Shown one piece after another: positions 25,207 to 33,762 of a stretch of 64,000 nucleotides of DNA. The notes beneath the pieces were generated by a model that made no database searches, was not told where the DNA came from, and saw nothing but the letters and a program-made list of their open reading frames with translations. A program made the position numbers and the translations under genes. Positions within the stretch are counted from its first letter, which is position 1, and every line of letters begins with the position of its first letter. Origin of the DNA: Bacteroidia bacterium (GTDB lineage: Bacteria; Bacteroidota; Bacteroidia; SXHM01); contig JAJVIC010000009.1 of the NCBI GenBank assembly GCA_022072225.1, positions 1,270,510 to 1,334,509 on the forward strand, read 5' to 3'.

Positions 25207-26370
25207 GTGAAAATCCTGTTCATTACTTCCCGTATTCCGTATCCGCTTGAAAAGGGCGATAAACTCAGGGCATTCAATCATTTGAAATTGTTAGCCGAGA
25301 AACATGAGGTAACATTGATTGCGTTAAATGAAACGAAAATACATCCCGATGCCGACCAGGTTTTATCGCGTTATTGCAAAGAATTTCATGTATTTGAAAT
25401 TCCTTTCGTTGTAAGGGTTGCAGGTCTTGTTTCAGCACTGTTTAGCGGAAAGCCCTTTTCAACAGCTTATTTTCATAATGTAGTTGTGCACAATGCTATT
25501 AACGAAATTATTGATAATGTTCATCCCGCACATATTTTCTGTCAGCTGACCCGCGTTACCGAGTATGTGAAAAACATAAAAGATATTCCTAAAACCTTAG
25601 ACTATCAGGATGCTTTTGCCAAAGGAATGGAGAGGCGCATCAGCAAGGAACCGTTTTACCTGCGCTGGCTTTTTAGAATGGAGTATAAACGCCTGGCAAA
25701 GTATGAAGCCGAAGTTTTTGATTGGTTTGATAACAAAATCATTATCTCCAATCAGGACAGAGAAAATATTACACATCAAAATAAACAGGATATTGTAGTG
25801 GTGCCCAACGGAGTTGATTTTGAATATTACAGTCCGCGCATAGCAGAAAAAAAATACGATTTGCTGTTTACAGGCAATATGGCTTATCCGCCCAATGTTG
25901 AAAGCGTAGTGTTTCTGGTGAAGGAAGTATTACCGCTTGTTATCAAACACAAGCCTCAGATTAAATTGCTTATTGCCGGTACAGACCCTGTAAAACGTGT
26001 GCTGGCGCTTGAAAGTAATAATGTAGAAGTAAGCGGCTGGGTTGACGATATGCGCGACTGTTATGCAGCAAGCAAACTATTTATTGCTCCCATGCAAATA
26101 AGTATTGGTTTGCAGAATAAGCTGTTGGAAGCAATGGCCATGAATATACCCTGCATTACTTCTGAATTGGCTAACAATGCCCTGCACGGAACACATAAAC
26201 AAAACGTATTGGTGTGCAAACAACCACAGGAATATGCGGATGCTATTCTCCGATTACTGAATAACCCTGCCGAAGCAGAACAATTAGCAAATGCAGGACA
26301 TGAATTTGTAAAGCAGAATTATAGCTGGAAGAAAATGACAGAGCCGCTGTTTGAAATTTTGTCTAAATAA
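25207..26370 (+). CDS. Glycosyltransferase family 4-type, TIGR03087-like
   Basis: The 387-residue product, from a GTG start, begins MKILFITSRIPYPLEKGDKL and continues RAFNHLKLLAEKHEVTLI. Its C-terminal domain has VPNGVDFEYYSP, LLFTGNMAYPPNVE and GLQNKLLEAMAMNIPCIT, with the acidic residue of the donor site. The overall pattern resembles the TIGR03087 glycosyltransferases named from exosortase systems, but no exosortase is present here. It is the last gene of the LptF/G-GT-GT operon and is followed directly by a strong terminator. Confidence 0.85.
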   Translation: MKILFITSRIPYPLEKGDKLRAFNHLKLLAEKHEVTLIALNETKIHPDADQVLSRYCKEFHVFEIPFVVRVAGLVSALFSGKPFSTAYFHNVVVHNAINEIIDNVHPAHIFCQLTRVTEYVKNIKDIPKTLDYQDAFAKGMERRISKEPFYLRWLFRMEYKRLAKYEAEVFDWFDNKIIISNQDRENITHQNKQDIVVVPNGVDFEYYSPRIAEKKYDLLFTGNMAYPPNVESVVFLVKEVLPLVIKHKPQIKLLIAGTDPVKRVLALESNNVEVSGWVDDMRDCYAASKLFIAPMQISIGLQNKLLEAMAMNIPCITSELANNALHGTHKQNVLVCKQPQEYADAILRLLNNPAEAEQLANAGHEFVKQNYSWKKMTEPLFEILSK

Positions 26371-26402
26371 AAAAGCCCCTCGCCTTAGGCGAGGGGCTTT
26401 TT
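26370..26402. terminator. Strong bidirectional terminator
   Basis: GCCCCTCGCC (26375-26384) pairs with GGCGAGGGGC (26388-26397) around TTA, extended by five A-T pairs on each side. It serves the glycosyltransferase operon and the convergent lipoprotein gene. A copy differing in one loop base occurs at 27550-27582. Confidence 0.95.
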
Positions 26403-26421
26403 ATTTTCATTTACTATTTAA

Positions 26422-26922
26422 TTAAGCTTTTGTAGCTGTTACAGTGCAAGTAACGCTTTGCCCAGAAGCATTGTCAGTAGCAGTATAAGTAATAGTCAAT
26501 ACATTTCCGTTGATTGATCCAGAACCAGAGAAAGTTACGTTGTTGTAGCTTGCATTATCAATAGTGATGTTTTCACCGTCAACAGTAGCAACTGCGTTTA
26601 CAGTGGTAACAAAATCTCCAAGGTTGTTAAGAATTACTTTTAAATCACCAGTGCTTGAAGTTACAATAGTCATAGTGTAGTTATAAGCATCCGGTCCGCA
26701 CTGCTCTTGACAAGTATAGCTTCCTAAGAATTTATCTCTTGCAGGTACGCAAGTTCCATCATCTTCAGTAGCATCAGCATCATAGTTGTCAGCAGTTTCG
26801 TCTGTACAACCTTTGGTAGCGCAACCTGAGAAGGTAGCAAGGCCGCCAATAAATAATGCTGCTACACCAAGATATTTAGCAGTTGAAACGATTTTTGAAA
26901 AGTTGAATTGTGTTGTTTTCAT
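26422..26922 (-). CDS. Lipoprotein with GCTDxxAxNYDxxAxxDDGTC motif
   Basis: The 166-residue product has a long N-terminus, then a lipobox (IGGLATFSGC) at about residue 34. Directly behind it is the acidic Cys-framed motif GCTDETADNYDADATEDDGT, a module widespread in Bacteroidota surface proteins and likely to bind calcium. The C-terminal about 100 residues are Thr/Ser/Val-rich strands (VATVDGENITIDNASYNNVT), resembling a small lipocalin-like or beta-sandwich lipoprotein. Function is unknown. It has its own promoter at 26981-26988 and ends at the shared terminator. Confidence 0.75.
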   Translation of the reverse strand: MKTTQFNFSKIVSTAKYLGVAALFIGGLATFSGCATKGCTDETADNYDADATEDDGTCVPARDKFLGSYTCQEQCGPDAYNYTMTIVTSSTGDLKVILNNLGDFVTTVNAVATVDGENITIDNASYNNVTFSGSGSINGNVLTITYTATDNASGQSVTCTVTATKA

Positions 26923-26980
26923 TGTTTGTTTGATTTGGTTAATTAATTATGTTGTTTTGTTTGATTAAAATTTTCGGTGG

Positions 26981-26988
26981 CAAAGATA
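26981..26988 (-). promoter_or_regulatory. -7 promoter box of the 26422-26922 lipoprotein gene
   Basis: On the minus strand this reads TATCTTTG, matching TAnnTTTG, 58 bases before the ATG, leaving an AT-rich 5' untranslated region with CAAAC/CAAAA repeats. Confidence 0.65.
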
Positions 26989-27028
26989 AATATTTCAGGT
27001 TACTGTGAAATTAATTATTAAAATAAGT

Positions 27029-27036
27029 TACTTTTG
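27029..27036 (+). promoter_or_regulatory. -7 promoter box of the Ala/Lys-rich lipoprotein gene
   Basis: TACTTTTG matches TAnnTTTG, 31 bases before the ATG at 27068. It is divergent from the promoter at 26981-26988, with 40 bases between the two boxes. Confidence 0.65.
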
Positions 27037-27067
27037 CCGCACATAACCTTTAAACTTAAAAATAAAA

Positions 27068-27478
27068 ATGAAAAAAGTATTATCAGTATTAGTAATTGGC
27101 GGAGCATTGGCAGTAGCTGCATGCGGGCCAAGCGAAGCAGAAAAAAAAGCAGCAGAACAAAAGCGTTTGGATTCAATTGCTGCCGTTGAAAAAGCAAAAT
27201 TAGATTCTATTGCAGCAATTGCTGCCGAAGCCGCTGCAAAAGCAGCCGAAGCTGAAGCTGCTGCCGCTGCTGCCCAGGCAGAAGCAGATGCTGCCACTGC
27301 CGCTGCAAAAAAAGCAGGTAAAAAACCTGCTGATATGGCAAAAGAACCTGTTAAAAAAGACGAAGCTCCTGTTAAGAAAGAAGAGACAAAATCTGAGCCT
27401 CTTGGCAAAAAAGGCGATGCTTCAAAAACTAACGAAGGCGGAACTCAAAGTTCACCGTTGAAAAAGAAAGGAAACTAA
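27068..27478 (+). CDS. Ala/Lys/Glu-rich coiled-coil lipoprotein
   Basis: The 136-residue product has a lipobox signal peptide (MKKVLSVLVIGGALAVAACG; Cys19). It then has an almost uninterrupted helical stretch (residues about 22-80) built of Ala, Glu and Lys, containing the duplicated unit RLDSIAAVEKAKLDSIAA, and a disordered Lys/Pro-rich tail. The predicted shape is a long helix anchored to a membrane, loosely reminiscent of Lpp-type tethers or TolA-like stalks, although no homology is claimed. The GC-skewed composition reflects the Ala/Lys bias. A terminator follows at 27498. Confidence 0.75.
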   Translation: MKKVLSVLVIGGALAVAACGPSEAEKKAAEQKRLDSIAAVEKAKLDSIAAIAAEAAAKAAEAEAAAAAAQAEADAATAAAKKAGKKPADMAKEPVKKDEAPVKKEETKSEPLGKKGDASKTNEGGTQSSPLKKKGN

Positions 27479-27497
27479 TTGAAAAATTAGTGGATAG

Positions 27498-27525
27498 AAA
27501 AGGAGGCCTTCAAGCCTCCTTTTTT
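27498..27525 (+). terminator. Rho-independent terminator after the coiled-coil lipoprotein
   Basis: AAAAGGAGGC (27498-27507) pairs with GCCTCCTTTT (27514-27523) around CTTCAA, followed by more T residues. Confidence 0.88.
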
Positions 27526-27549
27526 ATTTAATAATTTATATGTTAAATA

Positions 27550-27582
27550 AAAAAGCCCCTCGCCATAGGCGAGGGGCTTTTT
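27550..27582. terminator. Terminator hairpin, near-identical copy of 26370-26402
   Basis: GCCCCTCGCC and GGCGAGGGGC pair around ATA, extended by A/T runs. It begins one base after the 3' end of tRNA-Lys on the minus strand, and so probably ends the tRNA transcript. It sits 25 bases beyond the previous terminator on the plus strand. Confidence 0.92.
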
Positions 27583-27583
27583 G

Positions 27584-27656
27584 TGATCCCGATGGGATTC
27601 GAACCCATGACCACTACATTAAAAGTGTAATGCTCTACCAGCTGAGCTACGGAATC
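27584..27656 (-). tRNA. tRNA-Lys (anticodon UUU)
   Basis: On the minus strand the acceptor GATTCCG pairs with CGGGATC (one G-T pair). The D arm is GCTCAGCTGGTAGAGC. The anticodon stem TTACA/TGTAG encloses loop CTTTTAA (anticodon TTT). The T arm is TGGGTTCGAATCCCA. The discriminator is A and CCA is not encoded. Length is 73 nt. Confidence 0.96.
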
Positions 27657-27745
27657 GTTTTTTTAAAGCGGGTGCAAAGATAGAATCATTATCATTCCAA
27701 CCAACAGTAAATTCTATTTTTTCAAAATTTTATTCACAATCCTTT

Positions 27746-28969
27746 TTAGTGGCTGATTTTCAGGTCGTGACCCATTTTGTTTTTCTTGGTTTGCAGGTAA
27801 AGTTTGTTGTGTTCGTTTGATTCAATCTCCAGTGCAATGTTCTCTACAATCTCTAATCCGTAACCAATCAGTCCTGCGCGTTTGGTGGGGTTATTAGTAA
27901 GCAGTTTAATTTTTGAAATACCTAAATCACGCAGTATTTGTGCGCCCACACCGTAATCGCGTTCGTCCATTTTAAAGCCAAGTTCTAAGTTGGCTTCTAC
28001 AGTGTCGCGCCCCTCTTCCTGAAGTTTATAGGCTTTTAGTTTATTCAGCAAACCAATTCCTCTTCCTTCCTGATTCATATAAACGATTACGCCTTTGCCT
28101 TCTTTCTCTACCATTTCCATCGCTTTCTCTAATTGAGGTCCGCAATCGCATCGGCAAGAACCAAATATATCTCCGGTAAGGCACGAAGAATGGACGCGAA
28201 CCAAAACAGGTTCGTCTTTTTTCCATTCTCCTTTTACCAATGCTAAGTGTTCTTGTCCTGTTGTTGTTTGCTTGTAGGCATATAAATCAAAATTGCCGAG
28301 TTTGGTTGGCATTTTCACCTGAACTTCACGTTCAATCAATGATTCGGTGCGTAGACGGTAAGCAATCATATCCTCAATGGAAATGATTTTCAGGTTGAAT
28401 TTTTTTGCCATTTCCAGCAATTCGGGAAGGCGAGCCATCGTTCCGTCTTCGTTCATAATTTCAACCAGAACACCTGCAGGTTCAAAACCTGCCATGCGCG
28501 CTAAATCAATAGTTGCTTCTGTGTGACCTGTTCTGCGAAGTACGCCACCACGTTTTGCTTTCAGCGGAAAAATATGTCCGGGTTTTCCGAGTTCTTCCGG
28601 TTTTATAGTTGGGTCTATTAAGGCTTTAATTGTTTTTGAACGGTCGCTTGCTGAAATACCTGTAGTGCAGCCATGACCGATTAAATCAACGGAAACGGTA
28701 AAAGGTGTTTCGTAAACAGCCGTGTTATCAGTTACCATTAGTTGTAAACCCAATTCGTTGCAACGGTCTTCAATCAGCGGAGCGCAGATTAAGCCGCGCC
28801 CGTGGGTTGCCATAAAATTAATTACTTCGGGAGTTGCGTTACGCGCTGCGGTTATAAAATCTCCTTCGTTTTCGCGGTCGGCATCGTCTACCACTATCAC
28901 TACTTTTCCCGCTTTAATATCTGCTATTGCATCCTCAACGGTGTTGAGTTGTTTTTTTAATTCATTCAT
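27746..28969 (-). CDS. ribBA: Bifunctional 3,4-dihydroxy-2-butanone-4-phosphate synthase / GTP cyclohydrolase II
   Basis: The 407-residue fusion covers two entry steps of riboflavin synthesis. Residues 1-205 are RibB, with [17 protein letters not shown] (acidic, Mg-binding) and [17 protein letters not shown]. Residues about 206-407 are RibA, with [20 protein letters not shown] (zinc Cys triad) and [13 protein letters not shown]. RibB makes the four-carbon unit from ribulose 5-phosphate; RibA opens GTP. All motifs are intact. It lies 37 bases after the dihydroorotase homologue on the same strand. No FMN riboswitch is seen upstream. Confidence 0.96.
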   Translation of the reverse strand: MNELKKQLNTVEDAIADIKAGKVVIVVDDADRENEGDFITAARNATPEVINFMATHGRGLICAPLIEDRCNELGLQLMVTDNTAVYETPFTVSVDLIGHGCTTGISASDRSKTIKALIDPTIKPEELGKPGHIFPLKAKRGGVLRRTGHTEATIDLARMAGFEPAGVLVEIMNEDGTMARLPELLEMAKKFNLKIISIEDMIAYRLRTESLIEREVQVKMPTKLGNFDLYAYKQTTTGQEHLALVKGEWKKDEPVLVRVHSSCLTGDIFGSCRCDCGPQLEKAMEMVEKEGKGVIVYMNQEGRGIGLLNKLKAYKLQEEGRDTVEANLELGFKMDERDYGVGAQILRDLGISKIKLLTNNPTKRAGLIGYGLEIVENIALEIESNEHNKLYLQTKKNKMGHDLKISH

Positions 28970-29006
28970 TCTTAAAAATAAGTGTGCAAAAGTAGTGTTT
29001 TTTACC

Positions 29007-30278
29007 TTATGCGCACTCGCTGAATTGCCCGTTGTTGTAGATAGCTAAAGCCTTTCCCGTAAAGGTTTTTCCTATGAAAGGCGTGTTTTTAGATTTGGAA
29101 CGAATTTCTTTTTCAGTGAAAGTCCATTTCAGCGTTGGATTGAACAATGTGAGGTTGGCCTGTACACCTTCATTCACATAAGGAATTTCCAGTTTTAATA
29201 TTTTTCGCGGATTGATTGCTGTTTTTTCAATTAACTGTTCTTGTGAAAGCGCATCTGCAAGGCTTGTGTTTATTGCAGCATAAGCAGTTTCCAGACCTAT
29301 TATTCCGAAAGCTGCGTAATCAAATTCCACTTTTTTGTTTTCCTCATCTTCGGGGCTGTGGTCGCTGGCAATTACATCTATAGTTCCGTCATTCAAACCT
29401 TTTACTAAAGCTTTGATGTCCGCTTTGCCGCGCAGCGGTGGCTTTACTTTGTAGTTACTGTCAAATCCGGTGAGTAAAGTTTCATCAAGTGAAAGATGGT
29501 GTGGCGTTACATCAGCAGTTATTTTTAATCCTTTCTTTTTTGCCTGTCTTATTAAGTCAACCGACTTAGCAGTGCTTACCGAGGAAATATGCAGCGGAGT
29601 ATTGTTGTATTCTGCCAGAAAAATGTCGCGTGAAATCTGTAACTCTTCTGCAACTGCCGGTATTCCTTGTATTCCAAGTGTGGTGCTTACTTCACCTTCG
29701 TTCATTTTTCCGGTTGCCGATATTCTTGCATCATCAGGAAAACTGATAATCAGCCCGTCAAATCCTTTTGTGTAAAGCATTGCAAGTGATAATAATCTCG
29801 GATTTTCCAAGGCTTGTTTTCCGTCTGAGAATGCTACTGCACCTGCGTTGTGCATGTCAAACATTTCAGCTAATTCTTTTCCTTTCCGTTCTTTTGAAAC
29901 TGTTCCAACCGGAAAAACATCTACTATCTGGTTCTTGGTTTTATTTTTTACGAATTCAATTTCTGCTTTGGTATGCAGTGGTGGATTGGTGGAAGGTTTG
30001 CACGCAACTCCTGTAAAACCGCCCTGTGCAGCAGCTTTTATTCCACTCATTAAATCTTCTTTTTGTTCGTAGCCCGGCTCACGAAAATTTACATTCATAT
30101 CAAACCAACCCGGAGAAACGCACATACCTTTGTGTTCATACACTTTTAGTTTGCCTCCGGGTTTCAGGTCTTTCCCAATCTTCTCAATCTTTCCTTTGCG
30201 TATAAGAATGTCAACTGTTTTTCCATTGTGCTTCGAAGCGGGGTCAACCACTTTTGCAGATTTGATAAGAATATCCAT
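29007..30278 (-). CDS. Dihydroorotase homologue lacking the HxH metal motif
   Basis: The 423-residue amidohydrolase-fold protein matches class I dihydroorotases throughout: [57 protein letters not shown] and [13 protein letters not shown]. In active enzymes the first motif reads DxHxHxRxPG and its two His bind zinc. Here they are Asn62 and Asn64. The later His residues and the catalytic Asp of ASDHSP are kept. It may be a non-catalytic homologue like PyrC' proteins that support aspartate carbamoyltransferase, or may have a different metal site. It sits between a BatA-type gene and ribBA in a close-packed series. Confidence 0.9.
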   Translation of the reverse strand: MDILIKSAKVVDPASKHNGKTVDILIRKGKIEKIGKDLKPGGKLKVYEHKGMCVSPGWFDMNVNFREPGYEQKEDLMSGIKAAAQGGFTGVACKPSTNPPLHTKAEIEFVKNKTKNQIVDVFPVGTVSKERKGKELAEMFDMHNAGAVAFSDGKQALENPRLLSLAMLYTKGFDGLIISFPDDARISATGKMNEGEVSTTLGIQGIPAVAEELQISRDIFLAEYNNTPLHISSVSTAKSVDLIRQAKKKGLKITADVTPHHLSLDETLLTGFDSNYKVKPPLRGKADIKALVKGLNDGTIDVIASDHSPEDEENKKVEFDYAAFGIIGLETAYAAINTSLADALSQEQLIEKTAINPRKILKLEIPYVNEGVQANLTLFNPTLKWTFTEKEIRSKSKNTPFIGKTFTGKALAIYNNGQFSECA

Positions 30279-30290
30279 GTTGTTAAATTT

Positions 30291-32339
30291 TTATTTTAAT
30301 AACCGTATCAGTAATACTTCAGAAACAATGAATGCTAATGCTAACCACACAAACCATTTCCACAGTTTTATTCCTTCGTTCAGTTCGGTCAAAGTTATGG
30401 CGAGACTTTTATTGTTGGTTTCTACTACAGAAAAATTTCCGCTGCCTGCTTTATCTGTCATACTTTCCAGTTCCGTTGCGCTTAAATATTGCAGCACCGA
30501 TTCCTTTCTGTCATAATTAAATGAAAGCCCGAAAAGTGTGTCGGTCTTTGCTTTTAGCAAATAATTTCCTGCTTCTTTCAGTTGGTTTCCGAACACAACA
30601 GAAGTAAGCGTGCCTATGATTTTTTGTTCAGGAATAATTTCAAATGAATTGGATAATCCTATAATTCGATAAACACTTTCTCCTGCAACAGTGGTGTTGG
30701 CAAATTCAGTGGACTGCTCTTTACCGATGGTTTGAAACAGCGGGCGTGCAGGTTGACTGAACAGTGCAATGTTGTATAGCGTTGGAACAAAAATGGCATG
30801 TCGGGTAAAGTTGCTGAAGTCATCTGAAAGGCTTACCGACAGCATGTAAATATTGCCTTTTCCGGAAGCATATTTTGAAAGAAAACTTTCTCCATTGCTT
30901 AGTTTAATAAGAATTTCCTCACGTGTTTTGGTATTCTTTGAAATAACGTAGTGTTTTGAAACAACAGGTAAATCAAGGTTCTTGTTTTCTTTTTTCTTTT
31001 CAAAAACATTGGCGAAAATTTCGCTTTGGTAATTTATGCTGCCCACTTTTGTTGCGCTGCTGTCTTTTCCTGAAATGCTTCCTGCTTCTAAGGAAAGCAG
31101 TAATTCATTGTATGAATTGATGTCTGAATTCTGCGCAGGTACAATGAGTACACTGCCGCCTGCCTGTGCAAAGCGTTTCAGTTCCTGTGCTAAACCTGAC
31201 GAAACAGAGTTTATTTCATTTGCAATAACCAACGAATAGTTGGGCAATGAAGCGTAGTTCACGCTTTTCTCGTTCTGATTGTCGAGAATAAAATACGGAT
31301 CGTTGCTGAACAGTGAGTTGATTGGTTTGCTTTCTTCTTTCCCGTTGATACAGAGAACAGGAATGTTTTTCGCCACATTGAAGGTGAAGAAAAATTTGTC
31401 ATCATATGTTACGGGATAATCGGTGATGCTCAGTTCGCCAAGTTGCAAGCCTGTTTCGGAAAGAGTAAATGAAAGCGGAACTTCGGTTTCGGATTGTGCA
31501 GTAATTGAAAAGCTTGCCAATGCTTTCTGGGTTCCGTTGAGCATTAGTTTCACAGGGATATTTTCGTAATTCTCATCTGAGTTATTTTTAATTCTGAGTT
31601 TTAATTCTTCGGGGCGGTTTAGCTGGCGGATAGGAGTGGAGAACCAGCATGAGTCGATATACAGGTTATTACTTTGTGCAGGTTTAACAGGAATGAGGTA
31701 GCAGTATAACCCACTGTCTGCTTTTATTTCTTCAATATTGCTTATGCTTTTCTGAAAGTCAGAAATGATATAGGCACTTCCGCCTGTATTCCCTTGTGAT
31801 TTCAATGCATCTTTTTGTCTCGAATAGATTTCGGAAAGTGTTTTTACAGAAGAACTGATTTTTACTTCTTCCAACAGTTCCAGAAATTCTTCGCGGTTAA
31901 CAAGGCGTTGCTGATGTCCTTCAAAATCATTGGTGAGCAATTGAAATTTTTGCGATGGCGGAAATGCCGAAGCAATTTCTTTGGCTTTATTCTTCGCATC
32001 ATTCAGCATTGTTCCTGAAGTTCCGTTGGCTTCCATGCTGAATGAATTATCTACAAAAATACTTGTTGCGCCTTCGGGAGTATTTGCGTTGCTGTTTTTT
32101 GCAGGAATAAACGGTTGTGCAAAGGCTAACACAAGGCAAGTAATCGTAAGCAATCGTGCTGTTAATACCAGCAAGTGTTTCAGGCGTGATCGCGACTGTG
32201 TCTCAATTTTTACTTCGCGCAGAAACTGCACATTACTGAAGTAAACGGTAACAAAGCGCCTGAAGTTGAAAAGGTGAACAAATACGGGAATGGAGAGAGC
32301 CGAGAGTGCAAAGAGAAATTCAGGATAGACAAAACTCAT
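30291..32339 (-). CDS. BatA-domain membrane protein with vWA-like region
   Basis: The 682-residue product begins MSFVYPEFLFALSALSIPVF and continues with VHLFNFRRFVTVYFSNVQFL, the BatA N-terminal double-helix domain; the second helix is LLTITCLVLAFAQPFIPA. A von Willebrand A-like domain follows with SIFVDNSFSMEANG (a MIDAS-type DxSxS). Then come strand-rich domains, a glutamine amidotransferase-like segment around residues 360-440 (SLVIANEINSVSSGLAQEL), and a final membrane helix (LWKWFVWLALAFIVSEVLLI). The family is common in Bacteroidota but of uncertain function. It is 21 bases after the siroheme genes and 12 before the dihydroorotase homologue. Confidence 0.85.
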   Translation of the reverse strand: MSFVYPEFLFALSALSIPVFVHLFNFRRFVTVYFSNVQFLREVKIETQSRSRLKHLLVLTARLLTITCLVLAFAQPFIPAKNSNANTPEGATSIFVDNSFSMEANGTSGTMLNDAKNKAKEIASAFPPSQKFQLLTNDFEGHQQRLVNREEFLELLEEVKISSSVKTLSEIYSRQKDALKSQGNTGGSAYIISDFQKSISNIEEIKADSGLYCYLIPVKPAQSNNLYIDSCWFSTPIRQLNRPEELKLRIKNNSDENYENIPVKLMLNGTQKALASFSITAQSETEVPLSFTLSETGLQLGELSITDYPVTYDDKFFFTFNVAKNIPVLCINGKEESKPINSLFSNDPYFILDNQNEKSVNYASLPNYSLVIANEINSVSSGLAQELKRFAQAGGSVLIVPAQNSDINSYNELLLSLEAGSISGKDSSATKVGSINYQSEIFANVFEKKKENKNLDLPVVSKHYVISKNTKTREEILIKLSNGESFLSKYASGKGNIYMLSVSLSDDFSNFTRHAIFVPTLYNIALFSQPARPLFQTIGKEQSTEFANTTVAGESVYRIIGLSNSFEIIPEQKIIGTLTSVVFGNQLKEAGNYLLKAKTDTLFGLSFNYDRKESVLQYLSATELESMTDKAGSGNFSVVETNNKSLAITLTELNEGIKLWKWFVWLALAFIVSEVLLIRLLK

Positions 32340-32360
32340 CGGAGCGCAAAGATAACAAAT

Positions 32361-32948
32361 TTACTTTGCTGTCAGTTCCTCTGTTAATTCGTTGAGTGTT
32401 TTTACTTTATTCTTAAAGTCTCCTTTCAGTTTATTTCTGAAAACATGCAGATTGTTGAGCAATTCAGGAATGGAATCCGGCAAATTCTCTTCCATAAATT
32501 CCCTTAATCGCTTTGCAAATGTTGGAGATTTGCCGTTGGTTGAAATAGCAATTTTTAAATCGCCTTTGGTAACTATTGAGCCAAGATAAAAGTCGCAAAG
32601 TTCAGGTGTGTCAGCAACATTGACTAAAATATTTTTTTGTTTTGCTTCTTCACGGATGATAGTATTCAGCGATTTGTTATCCGTGGCGATAATAGCAATA
32701 TTAATTCCTTCAAGGTCGCTTGTTTGATAGCTTCTTAATTGAAGTTTTACAGCTTTATTTTCTTGTAGCAGTTCTGTAATTTCATCATTTATAGTTTCTG
32801 CCACCAACATAATATTAGCGTCAGGACTGCTTTTTAGCATGTAGCGTAATTTTTCTGCGCCAACTTCGCCTCCGCCAACAATAAGCACATTCAGTTTTTC
32901 TAATTTCAGAAAAACAGGGTAAAGAGTGTTTTGAGATGGTTGTTGCAT
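32361..32948 (-). CDS. Precorrin-2 dehydrogenase / sirohydrochlorin ferrochelatase (CysG-N/Met8 type)
   Basis: The 195-residue protein has the NAD-binding motif NVLIVGGGEVGAEKLRYML, a central IIATDNKSLNTIIREEAK segment, LVNVADTPELCDFYLGSIV, and the STNGKSPTFAKRLREFMEE region shared with Met8 and the N-terminal half of CysG. It oxidises precorrin-2 and inserts iron to make siroheme. It abuts the SUMT gene directly (32948/32949) and the sulfite reductase is immediately upstream, so the three form a self-contained siroheme/reductase unit. Confidence 0.94.
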   Translation of the reverse strand: MQQPSQNTLYPVFLKLEKLNVLIVGGGEVGAEKLRYMLKSSPDANIMLVAETINDEITELLQENKAVKLQLRSYQTSDLEGINIAIIATDNKSLNTIIREEAKQKNILVNVADTPELCDFYLGSIVTKGDLKIAISTNGKSPTFAKRLREFMEENLPDSIPELLNNLHVFRNKLKGDFKNKVKTLNELTEELTAK

Positions 32949-33758
32949 TTATTCTTTCTCTACAGTACTCGTTAAAACACCAAGTTCATTCAGAAAATCA
33001 AAATTTTGTGCTCTTTGTGCCTCTGAGGTAAAATTATTTGCTAATGATACTACTTCACCCGCAACAATTACAGCAGGCGTTGAAATGCCTTCTTTTTCTG
33101 CAATTTCAAGAATAGTTCCTGTTGTTCCGATTACCGTCTTTTCATTTGCGAGTGAGCCGTTTTGTATGATTGCAACCGGTAAATCTTTTTTCCCGTTTTG
33201 AATGAAAATTTCAGTGATTTCTTTCAGTTTATTTACGCCCATTAAAATAACAATCGTAGCGGTGGATTGTACTGCAATTTTTATGTCTTCCGATAACTGA
33301 TGGCAACTTGTAGTTCCCGTCAGTACCCAAAAACTTTCAGTCATTCCACGGTTAGTAAGCGGAATTTTTTGCAAACCTGACAAAGAAGTTGCGCTTGATA
33401 ATCCCGGAATAACAGTAGTTTCAATTCCGAAGCTTTCTGCGTATTCAATTTCTTCATAGCCTCTGCCAAAAACAAAAGGGTCGCCACCTTTCAGGCGAAC
33501 AACATGCCCGTGTTCAAGTGCATTTTTAACAATGAGTTCATTTATTTCTTCTTGCTTTATACTGTGCTGTCCTGAGCGTTTTCCAACTGAAATTTTCAAA
33601 GATTTTGCGGGAGCATAGTTCAATAAATCGGGATGAGTTAAAGCATCATACAACACAACATCAGCTTGTTTCAGGGCTTTTATTCCTTTCAGTGTTATCA
33701 GTTCCGGGTCGCCCGGACCGGCACCAACAAGACTTAAAAATGGTTTCTTGTTTTTCAT
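32949..33758 (-). CDS. cobA: Uroporphyrinogen-III C-methyltransferase (SUMT)
   Basis: The 269-residue enzyme carries the SUMT signatures LVGAGPGDPELITLKGIKAL, VLYDALTHPDLL, and VRLKGGDPFVFGRGYEE, plus IPLTNRGMTESFWVLTG. It uses SAM to methylate uroporphyrinogen III twice, giving precorrin-2 for siroheme. The last about 25 residues (SEAQRAQNFDFLNELGVLTS) extend beyond the core. It follows the sulfite reductase gene with a four-base gap and directly precedes the Met8-type gene. Confidence 0.95.
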   Translation of the reverse strand: MKNKKPFLSLVGAGPGDPELITLKGIKALKQADVVLYDALTHPDLLNYAPAKSLKISVGKRSGQHSIKQEEINELIVKNALEHGHVVRLKGGDPFVFGRGYEEIEYAESFGIETTVIPGLSSATSLSGLQKIPLTNRGMTESFWVLTGTTSCHQLSEDIKIAVQSTATIVILMGVNKLKEITEIFIQNGKKDLPVAIIQNGSLANEKTVIGTTGTILEIAEKEGISTPAVIVAGEVVSLANNFTSEAQRAQNFDFLNELGVLTSTVEKE

Positions 33759-33762
33759 GAAA

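Noticed and set aside
27657..27745. Possible riboswitch near ribBA
   Set aside because: ribBA is on the minus strand with only 37 bases before it, and no FMN-riboswitch-like conserved structure is visible on either side.
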